Source: a virus. From it: DNA of 64,000 nucleotides. Where the stretch lies: positions 26,049 through 90,048 of IMG/VR virus record IMGVR_UViG_3300028794_000198, one strand, 5' to 3'. A model generated the notes under the pieces. That model did no database searches and had not been told where the DNA came from. It saw only the letters and a program-made list of their open reading frames with translations. Of this stretch, positions 57,191 to 63,595 are shown piece by piece (the stretch's first letter is position 1; every line of letters begins with the position of its first letter). The position numbers and the translations under genes are program-made.

Positions 57191-57258
57191 GTCTTCTCCT
57201 GAGAGAGTGGTGGTGGACTCCCGCCGACTTCGCCTCGGCGGGGTTCTTGCGTTGGGCG

Positions 57259-57291
57259 CCGGCTGGCCGGGAGGGTGCACCGGCCAGCCGG
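57259..57291 (-). terminator. Hairpin terminator
   Basis: CCGGCTGGCCGG / CCGGCCAGCCGG, a perfect twelve-base stem with a 9-nt loop, five bases after the coiled-coil gene stop. Confidence 0.75.
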
Positions 57292-57295
57292 ACGT

Positions 57296-57817
57296 TCAGT
57301 GGGTGGTGGCCGGGTCCGGCTCGACGACGGGCACGGGCGCGGTGTCGTCTTCGCTCCGCGCCCAAGCTGGCGGCACACGCCCGGGGTCGGTGACGGCGGC
57401 GGTCGGCCCGACACCGAGGGCGTCCCACAGCGTCTGCACGTAGATCGGCCCGGTCGCCTGGTCCTCGACGGCGCTGGTGTCGCGCACCATCGGCGGCACG
57501 GTGACCCGGTTGGCGTTGTCTTCTGCGGCGATCTGGGCGCCGAAGCGGGCCCGCAGGGCGAGGGCCTCATCCCGCCATCCGTCGCGGTCGGCGGCGAGGT
57601 CTTCGAGGTCGGCCTGCTGCTGGATGACCAGTTCCTCGGCCGCGCCCTGCTTGGCCTTCGTCTCGGCGAGTTCCTGGCGGAGGATCATGAACGCGTCGTC
57701 TGACCCGGCGACGATGGTGAGCAGGCGCCGGTTCTCGTCGCGGAGTTCGGCCACCTTGTCGACGGCCCGGCGGCTGCCGTTGCCGCGAAGTGCGGGAATC
57801 AGGTCGGTGAGGGTCAC
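57296..57817 (-). CDS. Coiled-coil protein
   Basis: 173 residues. Basic start (LIPALRGNGSRRAVDKVAEL), a long coiled coil to ~residue 95, then a Pro/Asp-rich tail with a short helix. Upstream coupled. Possibly a scaffold for replication partners; unknown. Confidence 0.55.
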   Translation of the reverse strand: MTLTDLIPALRGNGSRRAVDKVAELRDENRRLLTIVAGSDDAFMILRQELAETKAKQGAAEELVIQQQADLEDLAADRDGWRDEALALRARFGAQIAAEDNANRVTVPPMVRDTSAVEDQATGPIYVQTLWDALGVGPTAAVTDPGRVPPAWARSEDDTAPVPVVEPDPATTH

Positions 57818-58032
57818 TGCTGCTCCAGTCCGGTGCGGTCGATGTATCCGGCGGCCTCGCTGTCGGCGAAGTCCCGGGCGGTGGCTTCGGCGCGGCTGAG
57901 TTCGGTGGCCGCGGCGAGGACCGCTTCCAGCTCGCGGATATGGGCGTCTAGGCCGCGGATCGCATGCCGGGCCATCGCGTTGACGAAGCCGGCGGTCGGC
58001 GACCGGTACGGGGATTCGGCGGGGGCGGTCAC
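57814..58032 (-). CDS. Hypothetical helical protein
   Basis: 72 residues from GTG. AIRGLDAHIRELEAVLAAATE is a coiled-coil helix with an acidic end. Coupled both sides. Confidence 0.5.
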   Translation of the reverse strand: MTAPAESPYRSPTAGFVNAMARHAIRGLDAHIRELEAVLAAATELSRAEATARDFADSEAAGYIDRTGLEQQ

Positions 58033-58145
58033 TGCTCCCCCTCGTCGAGTTCGGCGGCGGCGCGCTGTGCGGCGTTGATGCGGGCGTCGCGGGCTGCTGC
58101 CCACAGCAGGAGCGCGGCGGCGGCGAGGCCTACGGCGATGCTCAC
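58029..58145 (-). CDS. Small membrane peptide (38 aa)
   Basis: GTG start in a GTGA overlap. VSIAVGLAAAALLLWAAARD is a membrane helix with a charged tail. Unknown. Confidence 0.5.
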   Translation of the reverse strand: MSIAVGLAAAALLLWAAARDARINAAQRAAAELDEGEQ

Positions 58146-58462
58146 GACGTCACCGCCTTGCCTGCGGCCCCGTGCAGCGCGGCCAGCACCTCGGCCTGCG
58201 TGCGCCCGGCCTTCCGCTCCCAGTCGCCGGCCCACTCGCATTCGAGGTGCAGGCAGAGCAGGTCCCAGGCGGCGAGCGTGACCGCCTCCGCCTTCACCCC
58301 GCCCTTGCCGGGCGTGTAGCCGACCGCCCGGTCGATGGCACCCATGAGCGGGTTGCGGAGCGGATGCCACTTCTCCCGGGAGAGGAGGTTGGCGGCGGCG
58401 ATCAGCGCGGTGGCTGCGCGGGTGACGTCGGTGGCGCGCGGGCGGGTCTTCAGGGCGGTCAT
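58142..58462 (-). CDS. Hypothetical helical protein
   Basis: 106 residues from MTALKTRPRATDVTRA. LIAAANLLSREKWHPLRNPLMG then CLHLECEWAGDWERKAGR. Several actinophages carry similar small helical early proteins; no function. Confidence 0.5.
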   Translation of the reverse strand: MTALKTRPRATDVTRAATALIAAANLLSREKWHPLRNPLMGAIDRAVGYTPGKGGVKAEAVTLAAWDLLCLHLECEWAGDWERKAGRTQAEVLAALHGAAGKAVTS

Positions 58463-58632
58463 CACGCCACCACCTGCGGGTCGCAGCGGACGGCGTGGAG
58501 CCGCAGGTCGTATTCGCGGGTCTGGCCGGTCGTCCACGTCAGTTCGTCGGGTCCGAACTCGCGGTGGGCTTCCGTCCACACGCGGGCGAGGGCCTCCTCA
58601 ACGGCGCCGTCGTACTGGGTTGTGGTCGCCAT
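58459..58632 (-). CDS. Hypothetical protein (57 aa)
   Basis: ATG start after CTGAC. MATTTQYDGAVEEALARVW, Trp/Glu rich, ends VRCDPQVVA and overlaps the next ATG by 4 nt. Unknown. Confidence 0.5.
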
Positions 58633-58633
58633 G

Positions 58634-58984
58634 TCAGGCCACCTGCTTCTCGGCGACGGGCCCGGTCAGGTATTCCTCGGCGATGCGCAGCGACTGCCCG
58701 GTCCAGCCGACGATCCGGTCCGCCGCCTCGGGCATGCCCTCCAGTCGCAGTCGGCCGGCGAGGTCGCCGACGAACTCGCGCAGCAGCGGGTCGACCGCCA
58801 CCTTCGGCTTCGGTGTGGCCTTCTCCGCCTCCAGCGAGTCGAGGAGGGCCTGCAGGACGGTCGTCAGCCAGCCGTAGGCGAACACCATGTCCAGCGGGTT
58901 GTGCGCGTCCTGCTCCAAGGCCAGAACCAGGTACTTGCGGGCTGTGGCCTCGGAGTGGCGCAGCGGGGCGATGTGCTTGGTCAC
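58634..58984 (-). CDS. Hypothetical helical protein
   Basis: 116 residues from GTG. YLVLALEQDAHNPLDMVFAYGW and REFVGDLAGRLRLEG. All-helical, no motif. Early-gene cluster. Confidence 0.5.
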   Translation of the reverse strand: MTKHIAPLRHSEATARKYLVLALEQDAHNPLDMVFAYGWLTTVLQALLDSLEAEKATPKPKVAVDPLLREFVGDLAGRLRLEGMPEAADRIVGWTGQSLRIAEEYLTGPVAEKQVA

Positions 58985-59178
58985 GAGATCTCCTGAGGCG
59001 GGCAGGTGCAGTTCTCGGGGTGGGTGCAGGCGAGCAGGTCGAAGACCTGCTCGTACCAGGCGTCCGGCTGCGGGGCGCCGGTGTGACCGGCTGGCGGGGC
59101 GGCCAGGAGCTGGTTCAGGGCGACACCGGACTCGACGACCGGCAGCGACACGTCCAGGCGGTGGATGGGGACGGTCAT
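58981..59178 (-). CDS. Small zinc-motif protein (65 aa)
   Basis: MTVPIHRLDVSLPVVESG then a C-terminal CTHPENCTCP cluster. Coupled both sides. Unknown. Confidence 0.5.
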   Translation of the reverse strand: MTVPIHRLDVSLPVVESGVALNQLLAAPPAGHTGAPQPDAWYEQVFDLLACTHPENCTCPPQEIS

Positions 59179-59558
59179 GACGTCGCCGCCGTCCGCTGCT
59201 CGCCGGGGTGGGTCTGGTTGCGGACGGGCTTCCACGGCGCCTTGCCGGAGCCGGGGCACGGCTCGGACCAGTTCTTGCCGTTCCACCGGTGCAGGCCCAT
59301 GACGCCGTCCTTCATGGCCCGGTCCTTCATGCAGTGCTTGCACCAGCCGCGCGGCCGGACCGGCTCGGCGACGGCCGGGTAGACGATGCGGTAGCAGGGG
59401 TGGCCGATGGTGCGGCGCTTCTCGCCGTCGATGCGGAAGCGGAGATAGCCACCCCCGGCGCCGATGATCGTGGCGGGCTGGCCGTCGAACTCGATGCGCA
59501 TGCCGTGCCGGGCCGGGACGTCGTAGGTTCGGCGGATCCACTCCATCGTGCTGGTCAT
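59175..59558 (-). CDS. Hypothetical protein with CxxC
   Basis: 127 residues from MTSTMEWIRRTYDVPARHGM. Beta-rich start (RIEFDGQPATIIGAGGGYLRF), WCKHCMKD zinc pair, and a basic tail. Unknown. Confidence 0.55.
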   Translation of the reverse strand: MTSTMEWIRRTYDVPARHGMRIEFDGQPATIIGAGGGYLRFRIDGEKRRTIGHPCYRIVYPAVAEPVRPRGWCKHCMKDRAMKDGVMGLHRWNGKNWSEPCPGSGKAPWKPVRNQTHPGEQRTAATS

Positions 59559-59986
59559 GCCGTCACCGCCTTGGCGTGCTCGCAGGGCCAGGGGTTGCCG
59601 CACGCGCACCAGTGGCATCCGTCCAGCGGGTCCGGCGTCTTGTCGAAGTGCTGCGGCGCGGGGGCCTCCGGCGCAGGCCAAGCGACGGGCAGACCCAACT
59701 GTTCGGCGAGCTGCCGCCGGGATTCGGCGTGGCCCTGCCAGCGGTCGTAGTCGTGGCCGTTGTCCGGGTGGCAGTTACGGATCGCGGTGATGTATCCGGC
59801 GCGGTCGGCCACGAACTCCTCGACGATCGCCACCTGCTCGCGGAGGCGTGCAGCCTCCTCGGCCTCCTCGACGAGCAGGAGCATCGACTCCTTCGCCCGG
59901 CTGCTGTAGAAGGCGATGGAGGACTCGAACTTGAGCAAGTCCTTGATCTCGGCGATGCGCTCCGGCGTCATCTGGGTGTCGCTCAT
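59555..59986 (-). CDS. Hypothetical helical protein with Cys cluster
   Basis: 143 residues from MSDTQMTPERIAEIKDLLK. Coiled coil (LLVEEAEEAARLREQVAIV), then a C-terminal GCHWCACGNPWPCEH site like those of actinophage early proteins. Unknown. Confidence 0.55.
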   Translation of the reverse strand: MSDTQMTPERIAEIKDLLKFESSIAFYSSRAKESMLLLVEEAEEAARLREQVAIVEEFVADRAGYITAIRNCHPDNGHDYDRWQGHAESRRQLAEQLGLPVAWPAPEAPAPQHFDKTPDPLDGCHWCACGNPWPCEHAKAVTA

Positions 59987-60222
59987 GCCGCACCACCGAG
60001 CGTGATGCCGAGGCGGCGGGCGAACTCCACGAACGGCGGGTGGTCTTCGGCGCGGGCGGCGAGAGTGCCGGCCTCGATCAGGCTGGCCACGTGAATCACG
60101 TCGATCTCGACGTGCGAGACACCCGCCTCGTCCGTATAGGGGATGGTGTTGATGCCGAGCTCGGCACACAGGTGCTTGATCACGGCGGTGGTGTCGTCCG
60201 ACGCGGGGGTCTGGTCGCTCAT
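59983..60222 (-). CDS. Hypothetical protein (79 aa)
   Basis: ATG 60222 coupled to the RAMP gene stop by a 4-nt overlap. MSDQTPASDDTTAVIKHLC, beta strands (HVEIDVIHVAS) and a C-terminal helix. Because it is translationally linked to the Cas7-like gene it could belong to the same system, but nothing in the sequence shows a function. Confidence 0.5.
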   Translation of the reverse strand: MSDQTPASDDTTAVIKHLCAELGINTIPYTDEAGVSHVEIDVIHVASLIEAGTLAARAEDHPPFVEFARRLGITLGGAA

Positions 60223-60890
60223 GCGGTGGCCTCCCACTTGATGACCTCGTACCTGCCGAAGCCCTGCGAGCGGGAAGCGCCGACGCCCTGCTGTTCGCCG
60301 GTGAGCCAGAGCATGGCCCACTCTTCGTCGGTGAACGCGTAGTCGGAGATGACCGTGAAGTCGAACTCGGCGGTCTCGATGAACTCCGTGTACTGGATGC
60401 CGGTTTGGCCGGTGCGCGGGTTCTTCGGGAAGGACTGGAGGACGCCGGTGGGCTCGGTGACGCCGAGGTGGAGCTTGTCCTCGACGACCATGATGTGTTC
60501 GGCGACGAAGCCTTGGACGCCCTTGTTGGTGGAGCCCCAGCGGGACTTCAGCTTGTCGACGGAGCGGGCGACGGACGCGGCTTCCTTGATCGCGGCCTTC
60601 AACTGGCGGCCTTCGATGTACAAGCCGTCCTCGTCGCGACGGAAGCCGTTGAGGTGCTTGTTGGTGTCGACGAGCTTCGCGGCCTCGTCGGCGGTGACGC
60701 CTCGGTCGACCATGGTCTGGGCGACCATCTCGCGGATCAGGTCGTCCTTGTCGGCGAGTTTGGTTCGCAGCCAGCCCTCGGCGACCTTCGGGTCAGTCGG
60801 CGTGCCGCCTGCGATGTTCTTCACGCGGATGGTGCCGTGGAAGCGGTGGGGCCACGCCTTGTCGGTGAAGCTGGCGAAGATGCTGGTCAT
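60219..60890 (-). CDS. Stand-alone RAMP-superfamily (Cas7-like) protein
   Basis: 223 residues. After a first strand (FHGTIRVKNIAGG) comes a helical insert, then DEDGLYIEGRQLKAAIKEAA (85-104), which resembles the small-residue/helix motif of Cas7/Csm3-type RAMPs (IPGSSLKGALR-like). The C-terminal GVGASRSQGFGRYEV (202-216) is a textbook RAMP glycine-rich loop. RAMP proteins bind repeat RNA or guide RNA, and some cleave it. The ATG has AAAGGA upstream and lies at the 3' end of a degenerate repeat array on the same strand (60905-61647). No other cas gene is in the window. I infer an RNA-guided or RNA-processing role; family placement is by motif only. Confidence 0.78.
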   Translation of the reverse strand: MTSIFASFTDKAWPHRFHGTIRVKNIAGGTPTDPKVAEGWLRTKLADKDDLIREMVAQTMVDRGVTADEAAKLVDTNKHLNGFRRDEDGLYIEGRQLKAAIKEAASVARSVDKLKSRWGSTNKGVQGFVAEHIMVVEDKLHLGVTEPTGVLQSFPKNPRTGQTGIQYTEFIETAEFDFTVISDYAFTDEEWAMLWLTGEQQGVGASRSQGFGRYEVIKWEATA

Positions 60891-60904
60891 GTGGTGAGTT
60901 CCTT

Positions 60905-61647
60905 TCGGTGACCTGGGCGGTCGTGTGGGCTGCGGCGGAGTGGGCTGAGTTGGAATGGGTAGTCGGCTAGGCCTGGCCTGCGGAGGGTTGGCAAGTCGTC
61001 ATGGGACGGTGGGCGCCGAGGCGAGACGGGAAGAGCAGTCGTTGCGGGCGGGCTCGGGTCGAGGCGGATCGAGATGGCATGTCGGTTGGAGCGAGTCGTG
61101 ATGTGTGGCGAGGTGGCGAGCCGGACCGGGTAGTCGGTCGGAGCTGGGCCGGGGTGGCTGGTCCAGGCCGGGGCGGGGGTGTCGGAGGGCTTGGCTCGGA
61201 CTGTGCGGCGACGAGCCGGATTGGGAAGTCGGCACGGGATGGGGTGGGTGGCCGGGCCTCGTGTCGGGCAGTCGGTACGGCGTGGTGAGGGTGGGCTTGG
61301 CACGTCGACGCGAGTCAGAGCGGGCTGGTTGGTGAAGCGACGGATAGTCGGCATGGGTAGCGCTGAACTGCGCGGGGCAGGAGGGGGCAGAAAAGTCGGC
61401 TGGGTGGGGCGGCAGCGGGAAGCCCTGCGTAGGGGCGCGTAGTCGACGAGGGGCGGGAAGTAACGGCCCGGGTTGATCCGTCGGCATGGGGTGTGGAGGC
61501 TGGCGCGGTGGCGAAAAGAAAAGTCGGCAAGAGTTGGGATGAGGTGCGGTCGCGTGGCGTCGGGAAGTCGTTCCGAGTGGGGTGGAAACGCCTGGGCGTG
61601 AATAGTCGAGGAGGTGTGAGGCGCGGTGTGTCGGCCGGTGCTCTTCG
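60905..61647 (-). repeat. Array of ~16 short degenerate repeats upstream of the RAMP gene
   Basis: On the minus strand the core (C)CGAC(T) recurs with its first base complementary to a plus-strand GTCG at 60962, 60995, 61038, 61081, 61133, 61181, 61228, 61271, 61304, 61347, 61395, 61442, 61480, 61523, 61567, 61605 and possibly 61630. Steps are 33, 43, 43, 52, 48, 47, 43, 33, 43, 48, 47, 38, 43, 44 and 38 nt. AGTCG itself appears 13 times on the plus strand in this region. An extended unit near CCCNTGCCGACTNCCC is visible in several copies. Segments between are unlike one another. The motif occurs in all three frames, so it is not a protein repeat. The minus strand is C-rich (61141-61200: 34 G and 13 C on the plus strand). 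It ends ~50 nt before the RAMP start. Confidence 0.8.
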
Positions 61648-62208
61648 TCATGCCGCTGCTCGCGGCATCGCTCGCGGTCCCTGCTGGGTGACGGAGCGGT
61701 ACATCTCCAGGTACTGCGCCTCTGTGAAGACCTCGCCGACCAACTGGCCGCCGATCTTCTTGCCGACCGCCCGGTGGAACGCCGCCTCCAACTTCGAGAT
61801 CCGCGCCGCGTCCTCGTACTTCGAGGCGACGAACCGGCAGTCGTCGGCGGTCATGTTCGCCACCGTCCGACGGGTGTTGTCCTCGTCGACCACGTACTCG
61901 GCGGCGAAGGGGTGCAACGCCGTGACGTCACCACCGGCGAAACTGCGGGCCGCCTCGGCGAACGCCCTGCGCGGGGCGCCGATCCGGGCCGCCTGCCGCT
62001 TGCTGTTCGACCTGCGGGCCACGACGTCCGCGAGGATCACCGCCGCCTTCAAGTCCAGCCACCCGGCCAGCAGTTCCGGGTCCTGCGCCCTCAGGTGCTC
62101 CACGAGGTCGGCGGCAACCATCGACGCCACGTAGTCACCTGCGGGAATCGCACCCTCGACCGCCTCGGCCATCTCGGTGATGAAGTCGCGGTCTGTCACA
62201 CTGGACAC
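61648..62208 (-). CDS. Hypothetical early protein upstream of the repeat array
   Basis: 186 residues from GTG 62208, chosen because AAAGGAGG lies seven bases upstream. Acidic helical start (FITEMAEAVEGAIPAGDYV), YVASMVAADLVEHLRAQ, a basic ARRSNSKRQAARIG patch, and a helical end. The stop is at the start of the array. No motif recognised; a role with the array is possible only by position. Confidence 0.6.
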   Translation of the reverse strand: MSSVTDRDFITEMAEAVEGAIPAGDYVASMVAADLVEHLRAQDPELLAGWLDLKAAVILADVVARRSNSKRQAARIGAPRRAFAEAARSFAGGDVTALHPFAAEYVVDEDNTRRTVANMTADDCRFVASKYEDAARISKLEAAFHRAVGKKIGGQLVGEVFTEAQYLEMYRSVTQQGPRAMPRAAA

Positions 62209-62288
62209 GCGGCCCCTCCTTTCTTGTGGTGAGTTCAGGTGGGTCGCTTCGGCCGGTCGCCTCTGGTGGCCGGCCTTCTCCTTGCCGG

Positions 62289-62552
62289 TCATGCGGCGGC
62301 GCGGGCCGGCTTGTTGAACGGCTGGACCGTGAACTGCTCCGTGATCGCCCGGATGTTGAGCCCGGAGAACCAGATCTTGTTGCCGTTGTTCACGTGGGGG
62401 ATTTCGCGGGCGAACGCCTTCAGGGCGAGCTGGCGAGCGCTGAAGGGGAGCCAGAGCGCAGCCTCAGTGGGCTGGTAGTGGAAGAGCTCGCCCTCGGGAC
62501 TGCTGGGTGCGGGAAGGTTCTCCCGGACCGGGGGAAGCTTGCGGGGGGCCAC
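62289..62552 (-). CDS. Small HTH-like protein
   Basis: 87 residues from GTG with AGGAG upstream. LWLPFSARQLALKAFAREIP and NKIWFSGLNIRAITEQF have the look of a small helix-turn-helix or excisionase/Cro-like protein. It lies directly after the Xre gene in the same direction, as a cro/xis-type gene would. Confidence 0.55.
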   Translation of the reverse strand: MAPRKLPPVRENLPAPSSPEGELFHYQPTEAALWLPFSARQLALKAFAREIPHVNNGNKIWFSGLNIRAITEQFTVQPFNKPARAAA

Positions 62553-62554
62553 GG

Positions 62555-62755
62555 TTACTCCTGGTGGGTGATGTCGTTGGGGGTGACACCCAGTGCGTCC
62601 GCGACTTTCTCGATGTTCTTGTCGCTCAGGCCGACGAGTCCGCGTTCGACTCGGGAGAGGTGCGACTTGTGGATCCCCGTCTTGACGGAGAGCGTGGGCA
62701 GGCTCATTTTTAGAGCCCTCCTTCTGAAGCGGATAGCGCTGGAGTGCGGTCTCAC
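62555..62755 (-). CDS. Xre-family HTH protein (Cro-like)
   Basis: 66 residues from a GTG. FRRRALKMSLPTLSVKTGIHKSHLSRVERG is a full Xre HTH (helix 2 to recognition helix SHLSRVERG), then NIEKVADALGVTPNDI. The longer start is used because it supplies helix 1. Divergent from the 62972-63496 regulator, it resembles a lambda-type Cro/CI pair. Confidence 0.78.
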   Translation of the reverse strand: MRPHSSAIRFRRRALKMSLPTLSVKTGIHKSHLSRVERGLVGLSDKNIEKVADALGVTPNDITHQE

Positions 62756-62971
62756 GCCTCAAAAGCTAGCCCCTGTGAGTGCTTTGGGCAAGCCTTGCGA
62801 GTGCCTTGATAGCACTTTTTTAGTGCCCACGGTGGGCCATCTGTCGCTCACGTGGCGTTACGCGTAACACGCCCCATGCAACCCAAACGCTCTTTTTGTG
62901 CGCTCAGTCGCAGGTCAAAAGGCCTGAACCCGGCTAGGTGGTTGCATGGAGGTAGGGCAAGATGGGGAGAC
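62756..62971. promoter_or_regulatory. Divergent promoter/operator region of the Xre switch
   Basis: Contains GTTACGCGTAAC (62857-62868), a perfect twelve-base palindrome, and several AGTGC/GCACT elements between 62775 and 62830, including GCACT-TTTTT-AGTGC. Both flanking genes are Xre regulators transcribed away from it. This is the likely lysogeny/lysis or copy-control switch. Confidence 0.68.
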
Positions 62972-63496
62972 ATGGAGTCAGAGCGAGACTGGGAACGCCT
63001 GGGTGCGGCGTTCGCCGAAGCGCGCAAAGCGGCCGACCTCACGCAGGTCGAGGTCGCCACACGCCTGTCTGTGACCCGCACACCCATCCAGGCCATCGAG
63101 CGGGGCAAGCAGCCCAATGGCAATCCCTACGGCAAGGTCACCAGCACTATGCGGGCCTACGCTCGACTCGTCGGCTGGACCGAGGACTCCCCTGCCCGAA
63201 TCCTGCGCGGCGAGGAGCCAGAACCGGCCACCCAGCCCGTTTCCGAGTGGGATGCCGACCCTAAGTCGGACCTGCCGGCGGCCGTCGACCGGGAACTCCG
63301 CTCCGGCAAGACCCTCGACCACGCCGTCGTGAATCTCGGCGGCGAGAACGACGACGACACCCGGTTGATCGTTCTCCTCAAGGGGTCCGAGGATCTCAGC
63401 GAAGAGCAACTCGACGAGCTCTGGCAGAAGTGGCGGAAGATGCGCCGCCAGTTGCAGGCAATCCCCGGCGAATCAGACACCCCACAAGAATCCTGA
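62972..63496 (+). CDS. Xre-family repressor-like regulator
   Basis: 174 residues from ATG 62972 with GGGGAGA upstream. FAEARKAADLTQVEVATRLSVTRTPIQAIERGKQP is an Xre HTH; the C-terminal part is acidic with a helix (SEEQLDELWQKWRKMRRQL) suited to dimerisation. Probably the main repressor facing the early operon. Confidence 0.8.
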   Translation: MESERDWERLGAAFAEARKAADLTQVEVATRLSVTRTPIQAIERGKQPNGNPYGKVTSTMRAYARLVGWTEDSPARILRGEEPEPATQPVSEWDADPKSDLPAAVDRELRSGKTLDHAVVNLGGENDDDTRLIVLLKGSEDLSEEQLDELWQKWRKMRRQLQAIPGESDTPQES

Positions 63497-63595
63497 CCCA
63501 TATCCGGTCTCAGACGGTCGACGGTGACTCAAAACTGTGCTTCGATGCACGGACCGTCACCGAGGGGGGGCACTGCTCGGATCGGGGAATTGAGC

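Noticed and set aside
60905-61647. Classical CRISPR array
   Set aside because: Repeats are only 6-16 nt and degenerate, spacing is irregular, and no cas1/cas2 or multi-subunit effector genes are present. Called a separate kind of array instead.
60887-61651. A 254-codon open frame on the minus strand across the repeat array, and a 162-codon frame overlapping it
   Set aside because: Both are Pro/Ser/Thr/Arg-rich by-products of a C-rich, stop-poor strand. The repeated core appears in all three frames (ADF/VDY, PT, CR readings), so selection is on nucleic acid, not protein; no ribosome site precedes either.
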